DNA of 64,000 bases from CBDCUI01 sp965223115 (GTDB lineage: Bacteria; Pseudomonadota; Gammaproteobacteria; UBA4575): positions 2,603,809-2,667,808 of the forward strand of contig OZ244982.1 in NCBI GenBank assembly GCA_965223115.1, written 5' to 3'. Below, piece by piece: positions 25,347 to 34,134 of this stretch (its first letter is position 1; each line of letters begins with the position of its first letter). Below the pieces are notes generated by a model. The model was given only the letters and a program-made list of their open reading frames with translations. It did no database searches and was not told the origin of the DNA. Made by a program: the position numbers and the translations under genes.

Positions 25347-27007
25347 TGGCTAAATGCTTTAGGCTGAACATCCTGTTGTTTTGGTTTTGAGAAGATTAAA
25401 GAGCTAGGATTAGTATCTATTGTATAGCTGAGCTGCTCAATATTGCGCAAGGTTGTATTGAGCTGAGCAATACTATTGCTCAAGTCTTGATAAAGCTTAG
25501 AGTCTGGAGATAAGCCTTTTAAAGTTGATTTTAATTCGTTGAGAGTTGAAGTGATAGTTTCAGGTATTTGTTGAGCATCACTTTTTTCAAGGATACTGCT
25601 TAAATCGTGAATAGCTTGGTCCGTTACAGAAAGTGTCTGAGTAATCTGCTTTAAAGTTATATCCATATCATTTAGTACACTTGTTAATGGGAGTTGATTT
25701 AATTTATCCAAAAGATCGATAACTTTAACCTGTAATTCTTCCAGTCCTGTCGAAATAGTCGGCAGGGTTTTAAATTCACCTGCTTTTTCTATACTTGCAA
25801 GTTCGACTTCATCATAAAAATCTAATGAAACCAGCAATGCTCCTGTAATTAAACTGCCTATTTTCAGTGTTGCACGCATGCCTGATGCAACACTTTGTTC
25901 GATATCGTTAATAGCTTTAGCCTTAGACTCAGCTGTATCTTCTCCTAACCATCGACCTGGTTCTAGACGAATTAATACAGGTACTGCACCTGCGCGGCCT
26001 TTTGTTCTTGCCATATCAATATGAAGGTAATTGAATGAAACCCCTACTACAGTGCCAATACGCAAACCTCGATATAACACTGGGGCACCAGCGACTAAGC
26101 CGCGTACAGATGAATCAAATAGCAATAAATACTCAACATAATAACGAAAGGGGTTATCGTTAATGCTGGCAACATCCGGATAGAGATTAAATCGTGCGTG
26201 GTTCTCTATTGCAGTACCAGGACTTGTTCCTTCAGGTAGGCCAAACGCTATACCTCCTAGTAGCAGAGTCTCTAGCGAGCCTGTCTTTAGTGAAACACCA
26301 CTTGCAGATGCTTTGAATGAAATACCGCTACTGTTCCAAAAACGAGTGTTGCTAGTAACTAATGTTTCATAAGGCGATTCAATAAAAACACTGGCTTCAA
26401 GCTTTTGTGCTTTTGGGTCAAATTTGGCATGTTCTACACTACCTACACGGTAGCCATGATATAAAACAGGATCACCTGCTGTAACTGAACCTGCTTCTTC
26501 GCTTAGCAAGGTAATATGTAAACCAGGAGTACTCATCGGGGTCACGGGTGCTTCTTCTAAACCTTGAAAATTTCGTTTGCCCTCTTTGCCTTTCCCTGGT
26601 GAAAGCTCAATGTAGGCTCCTGATAATAACGTTCCTAGACCAGAGACTCCTGAAGCACCTATTCGCGGTCGTACTACCCAAAAGTTTGAATCACTACGTA
26701 ATAAAGGAGTTGCTTCGCGTTCCATGCGCGCTGTAACCGTTACACTTTCTAGATCAGGATTAAGTTGTACGCTTTCTACTAAGCCAACATCAACATTCAA
26801 TGCTTTTATTTTTGTTTTTTCGGCTTCGATACCTTCTGCAGTCGAAAAGATGATGGAAATTTCCGGGCCACGAGTAAAGTAATGACTGATTACCATCCAT
26901 ATACCTAGCAATAAGGCAATAATCGGTACAATCCAGATTGCGGGAAGTTTGCTCTTATTGCTAATGATGATATCGGGGTTATCAGGCATGAAAAACCTAT
27001 TGATCAA
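25343..27007 (-). CDS. pqiB: Intermembrane transport protein PqiB (MCE domains)
   Basis: A 554-residue protein with an N-terminal membrane helix (about 22-43) and three MCE domains, recognisable near GPEISIIFSTAEGIEAEKTK, LHITLLSEEAGSVTAGDPVL and YVEYLLLFDSSVRGLVAGAP, each with the YRGxxIGxV-like strand. A C-terminal helical region (about 420-530) fits the needle-like tunnel of PqiB that spans the periplasm. E. coli PqiB is 546 residues. It overlaps pqiC by 4 bp and the second pqiA gene by 11 bp. Confidence 0.95.
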   Translation of the reverse strand: MINRFFMPDNPDIIISNKSKLPAIWIVPIIALLLGIWMVISHYFTRGPEISIIFSTAEGIEAEKTKIKALNVDVGLVESVQLNPDLESVTVTARMEREATPLLRSDSNFWVVRPRIGASGVSGLGTLLSGAYIELSPGKGKEGKRNFQGLEEAPVTPMSTPGLHITLLSEEAGSVTAGDPVLYHGYRVGSVEHAKFDPKAQKLEASVFIESPYETLVTSNTRFWNSSGISFKASASGVSLKTGSLETLLLGGIAFGLPEGTSPGTAIENHARFNLYPDVASINDNPFRYYVEYLLLFDSSVRGLVAGAPVLYRGLRIGTVVGVSFNYLHIDMARTKGRAGAVPVLIRLEPGRWLGEDTAESKAKAINDIEQSVASGMRATLKIGSLITGALLVSLDFYDEVELASIEKAGEFKTLPTISTGLEELQVKVIDLLDKLNQLPLTSVLNDMDITLKQITQTLSVTDQAIHDLSSILEKSDAQQIPETITSTLNELKSTLKGLSPDSKLYQDLSNSIAQLNTTLRNIEQLSYTIDTNPSSLIFSKPKQQDVQPKAFSQ

Positions 27008-27593
27008 TGTCCCATATTAATCTTGGGTCAAATGCATTTGCTGCAAACATAGTAATGATTACGACACTTGCAAATGCAATTGCAGCAGTACCAGCTTGTA
27101 TGGATAAAATTCCACCAAGCTGAATAAGGGCAACAAGTATTGCAACCACAAATACATCGATCATTGACCATCGTCCAATAAACTCCGTTATTCTATACAA
27201 TGATGTGCGTTCTTTACGCCTAAAAGTATATTTTTTTGAAACGCTCCAGCATAGCCAAAACAATGCAAGAATTTTCGCAATTGGAATCATGACGCTGGCA
27301 AAGAAAATTATGCAGGCAACCGGGTAAGACCCATTTTCCCACAAATGTATAACACCGCCGATTATGGTGCTTTCAAAAGTGCGTCCAAATTGCGTGGTAG
27401 TTGTGATAGGTAAAATATTTGCGGGTATATAAAGAATACAAGCTGTAATTAAATAGGCGATTGTATGTTGGATACTATTTGGTTTTCTGATATATAAAAT
27501 AGAATGACAACGTGGACAATGAGTTAAAGAAGCACTGGAAAGTTTGCTGCAAACATGACAACTTGCTAGATCCTTTGAAGCAGCAGTAATCAC
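26997..27593 (-). CDS. pqiA: PqiA-like membrane protein, second half
   Basis: A 198-residue inner-membrane protein with an N-terminal zinc-ribbon (CHVCSKLSSASLTHCPRCHS) and four membrane helices. It corresponds to the C-terminal half of E. coli PqiA (about 417 residues, two such modules in one chain). It has its own start, overlapping the end of the first pqiA by 4 bp. The segment IGRWSMIDVFVVAILVALIQLG is conserved between the halves and in the family. Confidence 0.9.
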   Translation of the reverse strand: MITAASKDLASCHVCSKLSSASLTHCPRCHSILYIRKPNSIQHTIAYLITACILYIPANILPITTTTQFGRTFESTIIGGVIHLWENGSYPVACIIFFASVMIPIAKILALFWLCWSVSKKYTFRRKERTSLYRITEFIGRWSMIDVFVVAILVALIQLGGILSIQAGTAAIAFASVVIITMFAANAFDPRLIWDIDQ

Positions 27594-28195
27594 ATTATAC
27601 CTTCGTCAAGAGCATTCCAATAATGATGTTTGTCTAAATTAGCCATTGTTACAGTAAAACATACTGTAAATCCTATGTATCCCCAAAAAGAGATTCCGAG
27701 TACAACCGTCGCTAAAGTGGCAATTTTTGTTAAGCTTACTAAAATACCTATTAAAAAGATCTCGGCCATGCTCCATGAGGAAGCTTGAAAAATCAAGTGA
27801 CTTAATCGATATGCACCAAATGCTCGCTTTCTATAAAATTGTAATGGAACTAATACCCATATAATGCAACCAAGTAACAAAGCAGGTGCGATAATAATGA
27901 ACACTAAAATAAATGCTGCCAATAGCTCATTGCCGTCGTTATATAAGGCAAACGAACTTTGTATCAATGTCATAACTTGTTCACGGCCACTGGCATGAAA
28001 AGACAAAAAAGGAAATATATTTGCTAAAAAAAGGAAAGCCATTCCAGAAACCGAGAAAGCTATGGCTCGATCGAGTCCATTACGTGGGTTTGAGCAAAGT
28101 AAGTGGTTACAACGTGGACAATAAGCTCGTTGACCTTCTTTAATGAAAGGGAGATCTAGGAGTAAATCACACTCATGGCATGCAATTTTAGGCAT
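27590..28195 (-). CDS. pqiA: PqiA-like membrane protein, first half
   Basis: A 201-residue inner-membrane protein with a zinc-ribbon (CHECDLLLDLPFIKEGQRAY followed by CPRCNHLL) and four membrane helices, matching the N-terminal module of PqiA. It is the first gene of the pqi operon and overlaps the second pqiA by 4 bp. PqiA feeds lipid to PqiB from the inner membrane. The split into two proteins is also found in other proteobacteria and does not imply loss of function. Confidence 0.9.
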   Translation of the reverse strand: MPKIACHECDLLLDLPFIKEGQRAYCPRCNHLLCSNPRNGLDRAIAFSVSGMAFLFLANIFPFLSFHASGREQVMTLIQSSFALYNDGNELLAAFILVFIIIAPALLLGCIIWVLVPLQFYRKRAFGAYRLSHLIFQASSWSMAEIFLIGILVSLTKIATLATVVLGISFWGYIGFTVCFTVTMANLDKHHYWNALDEGIM

Positions 28196-28340
28196 TTATA
28201 CTATTTAATTAACTTTATATATTAGCTATATATTTTAGCGTTTACTTTGTGTAATGCCTATTATGAAATAATTTTGCAGCAGGTATCTGCTTAGCTTATG
28301 GATTCCTGTATGCTGAAGAGCTAACGACAACTTATGGAGA

Positions 28341-29369
28341 ATGAAATTGAAAGCGGTAGGTTTATATAAATATCTTCCTATTGATGATGCGGAGTCATTG
28401 CTTGATCTTGATATCGAAACTCCAAGTCCACAGGGCAGTGAGTTACTCGTTAATGTGAAAGCAATTGCAGTTAATCCAGTAGATACTAAAATGCGTGCTC
28501 CCCAGGATAAAGTTGAAGAAATACCACGTGTCTTAGGCTGGGATGCTGCTGGGGTTGTCGAAGCGGTTGGTCCAGATGCAAAATTATTTAAACCTGGCGA
28601 TGAAGTATTTTATGCGGGTAGTTTTATTCGACCTGGGTGCAACAGTGAATTTCACATTGTAGATGAACGAATTGTTGGAACGAAACCAAAAAGCTTGGAC
28701 TTTTCACAAGCAGCTGCAATGCCATTAACTAGTATCACTGCATGGGAAGCCCTGTTTGACCGATTGGGGATTGATCAATCTGGTGCTGATAAAGATAAAA
28801 AACTATTAATTCTGGGTGGTGCTGGAGGTGTTGGTTCCATCGCAACTCAGTTTGCCAAACAAGTAGCAAAGCTAAATGTCACCTCTACCGCCTCGAGGCC
28901 TGAATCTCGAAAGTGGTGTAAAGAATTAGGTGTTGACCGAATTATAAATCACTACCTAGATATTACTGAGCAAGTGAATGAACTTGGCATAAGTGGTTAT
29001 GATTATATCTTATGTCTTAATGACACAGATGAACACTGGCAATCCATGGCAAGTGTAATTGCGCCGCAAGGGAAAATTTGTTCAATTGTAGAAACTGCGG
29101 CAGATGTTGATCTTGGAGCATTAAAAAGTAAAAGTGCTACATTCGTTTGGGAATTTATGTTCACACGTTCTATGTATGAAACGGATGATATGATTGAACA
29201 ACATAATTTGTTAAATCGTGTTTCTGAATTAATAGATAAGGGCATAATTAAAACAACGGTCAGTGATGTTTTAGAGCCTATTAATGCAAAAAATTTAAAA
29301 TCTGCACATGCAATTATTGAAGGCAGGCATTCAATAGGAAAAATTGTTTTACAGGGATGGGGAGAGTAA
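28341..29369 (+). CDS. Zinc-type alcohol dehydrogenase-like oxidoreductase (MDR family)
   Basis: A 342-residue NADPH-dependent medium-chain reductase without the structural-zinc cysteine cluster. It has VLGWDAAGVVEAVGPDA, the nucleotide-binding LILGGAGGVGSIATQFAKQ and a conserved C-terminus HAIIEGRHSIGKIVLQGW. It groups by eye with quinone-reductase-like proteins starting MKAVGxxKxLPI, whose substrates are not defined. ATG 28341 lies only a few bases after GGAGA; TTG 28347 (starting LKAVG) has better spacing and may be the true start. A small lipoprotein gene follows. Confidence 0.9.
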   Translation: MKLKAVGLYKYLPIDDAESLLDLDIETPSPQGSELLVNVKAIAVNPVDTKMRAPQDKVEEIPRVLGWDAAGVVEAVGPDAKLFKPGDEVFYAGSFIRPGCNSEFHIVDERIVGTKPKSLDFSQAAAMPLTSITAWEALFDRLGIDQSGADKDKKLLILGGAGGVGSIATQFAKQVAKLNVTSTASRPESRKWCKELGVDRIINHYLDITEQVNELGISGYDYILCLNDTDEHWQSMASVIAPQGKICSIVETAADVDLGALKSKSATFVWEFMFTRSMYETDDMIEQHNLLNRVSELIDKGIIKTTVSDVLEPINAKNLKSAHAIIEGRHSIGKIVLQGWGE

Positions 29370-29377
29370 CGAAAACC

Positions 29378-29797
29378 ATGAATAAATATAGATTTATTGT
29401 TTTCCATATCTTTTGTATTTGCACATTTATTACTTTAGCTAGTGGCTGTGCATCTCAACAAAAACAAAAGGCATTAAATACATTTGATGAAAGAACACGA
29501 TTATACGGTAGATTATTGCGCTGGAAAGAATATGAAGCGGCGGCAAATATGATTCGTCATCAGGATGAATCAAAGGTAAATGTAGATCTCAATGGCTATG
29601 GAGATTTGCGTGTAGTCAAATATGAAATTAAACGAGCTATTGTTAGTGAAGATAATAAGAGTGCAGAAGTAGAGGCGGAGATCTCTTATTATTTCGAAAC
29701 ACAAAACCAAGTAAAAAATATTCGAGATATTCAAAGTTGGTGGTATCTGAAAGAAGCTGAAAACTGGTTTTTGGATGGAAGTTTGCCTGCATTTTAA
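29378..29797 (+). CDS. Small lipoprotein of unknown function
   Basis: A 139-residue protein with a lipoprotein signal (FITLASGCAS, lipid cysteine at about residue 24). The mature domain resembles short alpha/beta periplasmic proteins: ERTRLYGRLLRWKEYEAAA, a middle of charged strands and a tryptophan-rich end (SWWYLKEAENWFLDGSLPAF). I chose ATG 29378 because an in-frame ATG at 29357, inside the upstream gene, would add seven residues before the signal. GGGGAGAG lies about 11 nt upstream. It is probably co-transcribed with the oxidoreductase gene. Confidence 0.8.
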   Translation: MNKYRFIVFHIFCICTFITLASGCASQQKQKALNTFDERTRLYGRLLRWKEYEAAANMIRHQDESKVNVDLNGYGDLRVVKYEIKRAIVSEDNKSAEVEAEISYYFETQNQVKNIRDIQSWWYLKEAENWFLDGSLPAF

Positions 29798-29813
29798 ATT
29801 ATATTGAGCAGGA

Positions 29814-29866
29814 CTTAGCTTTCGCACTAATCATTAGCTGCATTTTGAGAAAGCTTAAGATTTTTT
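29814..29866 (+). terminator. Rho-independent terminator after the lipoprotein gene
   Basis: CTT-AGCTTTC (29814-29823) pairs with GAAAGCT-t-AAG (29849-29859), 10 bp with one bulged T. The loop holds a small inner CTAA/TTAG hairpin. A T-run of six follows (29861-29866). It ends the oxidoreductase-lipoprotein transcript and separates it from convergent cysQ. Confidence 0.65.
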
Positions 29867-29877
29867 AAATTTAATAC

Positions 29878-30693
29878 TTATTGTGCGAGTAAAGCACGCC
29901 ATTGATCATTCATATCACCGATTGCCATAAACTCAGGATTTAAGAGAGAATCCTTCGTATTATAACGTAGTGGTTCTAAACTCGTGTCTACTAACATACC
30001 GCCGGCTTCATTAACTACGCAATGAGCAGCTGCAGTATCCCACTCGGAAGTGGGTCCAAAGCGTGGGTAAATATCAGCGGTTCCTTCTGCAACCAAACAC
30101 ATTTTGATTGAGCTACCCATGCTGATTAACTCATAGTCTCCAATTTGTGCTAATAGTCCCTGTAGTGATGCACCTGCATGAGAGCGACTGCCACAGATAG
30201 TGGGTTTTTCGCTTGGAATGGATTGGCGTGTATTGATTTTGACAGTTGAGCTATTTTTTTCCTGCTTGTACGCTCCATAGCCATTGGCTGCAAAATACAT
30301 AATGTCTTGTACGGGTATATATACAACCCCAAGCACAGCAGTTTGATTAGAAATCAACGCAATGTTAACTGTAAATTCGCCATTTCTCTTAATGAATTCC
30401 CGCGTCCCATCAAGAGGGTCAATAAGCCAATAGGTTTCCCATTTAGACCTCTCTTCAAAAGGTATAGCACAAGATTCTTCTGAAAGTATTGGTATATCTG
30501 GTGTAAGTTTCTTTAGGTTCTCAATGATTAAGGTATGTGATGCAAGATCAGCTGAAGTCAAAGGAGAATTATCCTTTTTTTCTTCAACGTCAAACCCTTC
30601 TTGATAAATTTTTAAAATTGCGTCGCCTGCTTGTTTTGCAATTTCACAAACAGGGTTGATCAAGTCTTCTAACTGTATATTATTAATTTCCAT
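29878..30693 (-). CDS. cysQ: 3'(2'),5'-bisphosphate nucleotidase CysQ
   Basis: A 271-residue inositol-monophosphatase-fold enzyme that recycles 3'-phosphoadenosine 5'-phosphate from sulfate assimilation. Metal-binding motifs are LSEESC, the signature WLIDPLDGTREFIKRNGEFT and EWDTAAAHCVVNEAGG near the C-terminus. Length is slightly above E. coli CysQ (246). It is divergent from the yrfG gene, 32 bp between starts. Confidence 0.93.
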   Translation of the reverse strand: MEINNIQLEDLINPVCEIAKQAGDAILKIYQEGFDVEEKKDNSPLTSADLASHTLIIENLKKLTPDIPILSEESCAIPFEERSKWETYWLIDPLDGTREFIKRNGEFTVNIALISNQTAVLGVVYIPVQDIMYFAANGYGAYKQEKNSSTVKINTRQSIPSEKPTICGSRSHAGASLQGLLAQIGDYELISMGSSIKMCLVAEGTADIYPRFGPTSEWDTAAAHCVVNEAGGMLVDTSLEPLRYNTKDSLLNPEFMAIGDMNDQWRALLAQ

Positions 30694-30725
30694 AATCTAA
30701 GCTATTATCGTGCATTATTTGAGAT

Positions 30726-31388
30726 ATGCAAACACCGGTGAACTGGAAAAAAGTATCAACTGTCTTCCTTGACATGGATGGTACCTTATTGGATTTGCAT
30801 TTTGATAATTATTTTTGGCATGAACATGTTCCAATGCGCTACAGCCAAAAAAATAATATTAACTTTGAATATGCCAAACAACAGTTACAGGCGCGTTACC
30901 AAAGTAAGTCTGGCACACTGGATTGGTATTGTACTGATTACTGGACACAAGATCTTAAACTCGATATTGCTGTATTAAAGCAGGAAGTTGCCCATCGTAT
31001 TCGTATATTTCCAAAGGTCATAGAGTTTCTAGAAAAATTGGTGGATAGTAAAAAACGCATCGTGCTGGCTACTAATGCCCATCGAGATAGTATAGCGGTA
31101 AAAATGGATGCCGTGAGGCTGGAAAACTATTTCGATATGATTATTTCTTCGCATGACTTCGGTTACTCTAAAGAAGAGCAGGCATTTTGGGATAAGCTAA
31201 TTGAAGTAGAGCCCTTCAACCCTGCGACAACATTATTTATTGATGATAATTTGGAGGTTCTCGCGGCAGCGGAACAATTTGGCATTGCACATTTAATTAC
31301 AATTAAGCAGCCTGATAGCACAAAACCACAACAAGATACTTTGCACTACCAAGCAATATCAGATTATTCTCAAATCATACCCAAATAG
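30726..31388 (+). CDS. yrfG: GMP/IMP nucleotidase YrfG-like HAD hydrolase
   Basis: A 220-residue HAD-superfamily phosphatase: motif I VFLDMDGTLLDLHFDNYFW (the extra LHFDNYFW is typical of YrfG), motif II VLATNAH, motif III lysine in GYSKEEQAFW and motif IV LFIDDNLEVL. YrfG dephosphorylates GMP and IMP in E. coli. Convergent with the next gene. Confidence 0.9.
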   Translation: MQTPVNWKKVSTVFLDMDGTLLDLHFDNYFWHEHVPMRYSQKNNINFEYAKQQLQARYQSKSGTLDWYCTDYWTQDLKLDIAVLKQEVAHRIRIFPKVIEFLEKLVDSKKRIVLATNAHRDSIAVKMDAVRLENYFDMIISSHDFGYSKEEQAFWDKLIEVEPFNPATTLFIDDNLEVLAAAEQFGIAHLITIKQPDSTKPQQDTLHYQAISDYSQIIPK

Positions 31389-31400
31389 ATTGAAAAACGA

Positions 31401-31817
31401 TTAGCCACGCTTCCAGCGTTTGAAACGCTTTTTACAATATTTGAGTAACGTTTCATAATCTGGGAAATACAAGTCGTAGTCATCTTCAGCAGGTGAATCA
31501 AATTCACAATAGTCATTGGTATGATCGCGACAAATTTGCGGTCGCACCTCATATATCCCACAACCCCCATCATCTTGTAAATGTGTACAACGACCAGAAA
31601 CCATCATCCACCAACCTTCATCATCTTTATATACTTCCACACCTTCATGTGACACTTGCCAAAGCATGTGTTCATAGTCTTCTTTGCTTTTTGGTGCGGT
31701 AAGTTCTTCAGTAACATAGGTGCAACAGTATGAGTTAGTGCAGTAGCCGCATTTATTCTCAGCCGTGATTTCAACTCCAGGTTCAAGTTTTACTTTAATG
31801 TCTGCTAATCGTTCCAT
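31401..31817 (-). CDS. YkgJ-family cysteine cluster protein
   Basis: A 138-residue protein with the zinc- or iron-chelating cysteine cluster: CGYCTNSYCC (Cys23, 26, 31, 32), SGRCTHLQDDGGCGIYEVRP and CRDHTNDYCEFD. This matches the YkgJ (UPF0153) family, whose members bind metal through eight cysteines. Function in most bacteria is unknown. Basic C-terminus (KKRFKRWKRG). Confidence 0.85.
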   Translation of the reverse strand: MERLADIKVKLEPGVEITAENKCGYCTNSYCCTYVTEELTAPKSKEDYEHMLWQVSHEGVEVYKDDEGWWMMVSGRCTHLQDDGGCGIYEVRPQICRDHTNDYCEFDSPAEDDYDLYFPDYETLLKYCKKRFKRWKRG

Positions 31818-31903
31818 TTACAAATAGATAGAGTTATAAGGTAGACGCATTATAAACGTGGATTAGAATGGATGAAACATAGCAATGATTGTTAATAAAG
31901 TAT

Positions 31904-32302
31904 TTAATTGGTACTGGATTCATCCCATGCAAAAGTACAATCAAGTTCAGCACGGACTATACGTAAACCACGTAAGCCACGCTTAGATAAAATTTGTATA
32001 GGAGATTGATTTTGAAATCGCTTATGAGGGGTGCGCATCCAAATAATTCCCATTTGAGCATTGCGTGGGTACGTTGTGCGTAAAGCATCAGCAATACCTG
32101 CAATATGTTCTACACACTCTGCAACCTCTTTTGTGTTAGGTAGCGGTTCACCACTACGGTAACGTTCTAAGTGACGGGTTCGAGTTTTGATGGGTAAAGC
32201 TAAAATACTTATTACATCTTTAGCCGAGAGTCCCCATTCATCCAATATACGTATAACGTGCTTTGTAATTAGAGCCTGGTTTTGGCTAGAGGCAAAGGTC
32301 AT
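31904..32302 (-). CDS. MbcA/ParS/Xre-like antitoxin-family protein
   Basis: A 132-residue protein with an N-terminal Xre-like helix-turn-helix (ILDEWGLSAKDVISILALPI through TRHLERYRSG) and a C-terminal DUF2384-type domain (NQSPIQILSKRGLRGLRIVR). In type II toxin-antitoxin systems such proteins neutralise a RES-domain toxin encoded next door. No toxin gene is adjacent: the neighbours are a 94-residue conserved protein and a YkgJ-type protein. It may be a stand-alone regulator. Assignment is by motif pattern. Confidence 0.7.
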   Translation of the reverse strand: MTFASSQNQALITKHVIRILDEWGLSAKDVISILALPIKTRTRHLERYRSGEPLPNTKEVAECVEHIAGIADALRTTYPRNAQMGIIWMRTPHKRFQNQSPIQILSKRGLRGLRIVRAELDCTFAWDESSTN

Positions 32303-32346
32303 GGGGTTGTAGCTGCAATATGAATTGATGGAATAAATGCTATAAA

Positions 32347-32631
32347 TTATTCATCATTATTATCTTTATTATTTGGTGGTTTAAATTTTATTACTGTAGA
32401 TGTTCTCGGTTCATCTATAAAACGTGGTTTATCTTTGTTTTCTATGCCGCTTTGTTCAGTCAATTCACGTTCACGCGAAGCAATTAAGCTAAAGCAATCC
32501 CTAATATCTTTAATTGTTTGTTCGCTTAAAGGGTGGCGCATACCTGGACCAGGCGTAGTATCTTTAACAATTTGAGCTAATAGCTTGCGCATTACGACCA
32601 GAATACGTTGTTCTTTACTTTTAAGTGCCAT
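32347..32631 (-). CDS. Conserved hypothetical small protein
   Basis: A 94-residue charged helical protein: an N-terminal helix (SKEQRILVVMRKLLAQIVKD), then TPGPGMRHPLSEQTIKDIRD and SLIASRERELTEQ, ending in a proline/asparagine-rich tail. I have the impression of a short family of gammaproteobacterial proteins with RHPLSxxTIxDIRxC and IAxRERELxE, but know no function. It lies 44 bp upstream of the MbcA/ParS-type gene on the same strand. Confidence 0.7.
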   Translation of the reverse strand: MALKSKEQRILVVMRKLLAQIVKDTTPGPGMRHPLSEQTIKDIRDCFSLIASRERELTEQSGIENKDKPRFIDEPRTSTVIKFKPPNNKDNNDE

Positions 32632-32824
32632 ATAAGAAGCTTTATATTTATAAACGGATAATTAAGCGAATTAATAAGTATTTGATAACATATAGCCTAG
32701 CAGATTCTATTGCTTATACCATCTATCAATATAGGCAGGATACACTATATTTAACACTTGCTAATAAGTACGTAAAATTGCGTTATATTCATAAAGCCAA
32801 ATGGACACAAGACAGGAGTGTTGT

Positions 32825-33136
32825 ATGCACAAAGTATTATTTTCAATTGGTCAAATAATCGTACATAAAAAATTTAACTATAGAGGGGTTATTTTTGACG
32901 TGGATGCAAAATATAGTGGCACAGATGAATGGTATGATCGTGTTGCAAAATCTAAACCTCCAAAAGATATGCCTTGGTATCATGTGCTTGTTGATGGGCA
33001 ACTTATGACTACGTATGTAGCTGAGAGGCATTTAGAGCTCGACACAGTACCTGAACCTATCACACATCCTCTTACAGATGACTACTTTGATTGTTTTGAA
33101 GGAGGTTCCTATCACAATTACAGTGCTCAGAATTAA
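32825..33136 (+). CDS. hspQ: Heat-shock protein HspQ
   Basis: A 103-residue protein of the YccV/HspQ family: FSIGQIIVHKKFNYRGVIFD, MPWYHVLVDG and TTYVAERHLELD. In E. coli HspQ is a DNA-binding and Lon-modulating heat-shock protein. I chose ATG 32825 because CAGGAG (32813-32818) lies 6 nt upstream; an earlier in-frame ATG at 32801 has no such site. The TerB-like gene begins 2 bp after its stop. Confidence 0.92.
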   Translation: MHKVLFSIGQIIVHKKFNYRGVIFDVDAKYSGTDEWYDRVAKSKPPKDMPWYHVLVDGQLMTTYVAERHLELDTVPEPITHPLTDDYFDCFEGGSYHNYSAQN

Positions 33137-33138
33137 GT

Positions 33139-33588
33139 ATGTTTAAATCTTTAGCATCGTATATTCAAGATAAGATTTCGTCAGAGCAGGAAACTATTGA
33201 TGATGAGCATCTAATGCACTTAGCTTCAGCAGCTTTAATGTTAGAAGTAAGCCGTGCAGATTTTGATATTCAAGATGAAGAATTAAACACAATTGCTGAC
33301 GCATTTAAAAGAAGATTTGGTTTTAGTGAAAGTGAGGTGCAAAATTTAATACATTTGGCGCGAACCGAACAAGAACATCATGCCTCTATTTACCCATTTG
33401 TAAAAATCATTAATGAGAGCTGTACACCTGCAGAAAAAAAGATTTTAATCACAGATATGTGGCGAATTGCTTATGCAGATGAAAATCTTGATAAATACGA
33501 AGAATATCAAATAAGAAAAATTGCTGAACTGCTATACGTGCCGCATAGCATGTTTATACAAACAAAGCTAAAAGTACAAGATGAGTAA
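33139..33588 (+). CDS. TerB-like tellurite resistance domain protein
   Basis: A 149-residue all-helical protein of the TerB family: HLASAALMLEVSRADFDIQDEELNTI, GFSESEVQNL, IYPFVKIINESCTPAEKKIL and the conserved MWRIAYADENLDKYEEYQIRKIAELL. TerB domains bind metal ions through acidic residues in membrane-stress contexts. Genome context here (hspQ 2 bp upstream) suggests a joint transcript, but no ter operon is present. Confidence 0.85.
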   Translation: MFKSLASYIQDKISSEQETIDDEHLMHLASAALMLEVSRADFDIQDEELNTIADAFKRRFGFSESEVQNLIHLARTEQEHHASIYPFVKIINESCTPAEKKILITDMWRIAYADENLDKYEEYQIRKIAELLYVPHSMFIQTKLKVQDE

Positions 33589-33589
33589 A

Positions 33590-33619
33590 AAAAGAAGAAA
33601 GGGTGCTGAAACGCACCCT
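33590..33619 (-). terminator. Rho-independent terminator of the HU-like gene
   Basis: On the minus strand AGGGTGC pairs with GCACCCT (stem at 33600-33619, 6 nt loop) and is followed by TTCTTCTTTTTTT. It lies 6 bp after the stop of the HU-like gene. The same stem sits just after the TerB-like stop on the other strand but has no T-tract in that direction. Confidence 0.75.
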
Positions 33620-33625
33620 AAATTC

Positions 33626-33949
33626 TTACACCATGCTTTTTAAGCCTTTAAGAGGTAAAACTTTTACAGCTTTACTTGCTGGTTTTGCTTTAAACATCAT
33701 TTCTTCACCAGTGAAAGGATTGATGCCTTTGCGGGCTTTTCTAGCTGGTTTTTTGATAACTTTAATTTTTAATAAACCTGGTAAATTAAAAAAGCCTGCC
33801 CCACGTGGCTTTAATTCTTTGGCAATTAAGCCCTCAAGTGATTGAAACACAGCAGCAACTTGTTTACGAGAAAGGTCAGTTTCTGCAGCAATGTGATTTA
33901 GGATTTCAGATTTAGTGGGTGGTTTCTTAACAGAAGTAGAAGCGGCCAT
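33626..33949 (-). CDS. HU-family DNA-binding protein
   Basis: A 107-residue basic protein with the HU/IHF fold: KSEILNHIAAETDLSRKQVA, FQSLEGLIAKELKPRGAGFFN and the RKGINPFTGEEMMFKAK beta-arm region (usual HU motif GRNPxTGE). Length exceeds HU (about 90) by an N-terminal AASTSVKKPP tail and a C-terminal KVLPLKGLKSMV. It is a histone-like architectural protein. A strong terminator follows and GAGG precedes the start. Confidence 0.9.
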   Translation of the reverse strand: MAASTSVKKPPTKSEILNHIAAETDLSRKQVAAVFQSLEGLIAKELKPRGAGFFNLPGLLKIKVIKKPARKARKGINPFTGEEMMFKAKPASKAVKVLPLKGLKSMV

Positions 33950-34134
33950 TCATTAGTCCTCTAGTCATTAAAATTAATGTTTAAGTGCGGCGTATGATCA
34001 AGCACTGCGTAAAAAAATACAATAGTAATAGTGAAAAAAGTAGCATTTTTTGCATATTTTTCAGCCTTTTTATTGTATCTAAAATTTTTAAACTGTCATC
34101 ATTTTCCTATATTTTTGAATACAAAATCTTAGTT

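Noticed and set aside
32625..32858. Plus-strand frame of 77 codons overlapping the 94-residue gene and hspQ start
   Set aside because: Composition is Tyr/Ile/Lys-rich as expected from AT-rich non-coding DNA, and hspQ has its own Shine-Dalgarno inside it in another frame.
33603..33845. Plus-strand frame of 80 codons antisense to the HU-like gene
   Set aside because: The opposite strand encodes a clear HU-family protein with its own terminator.
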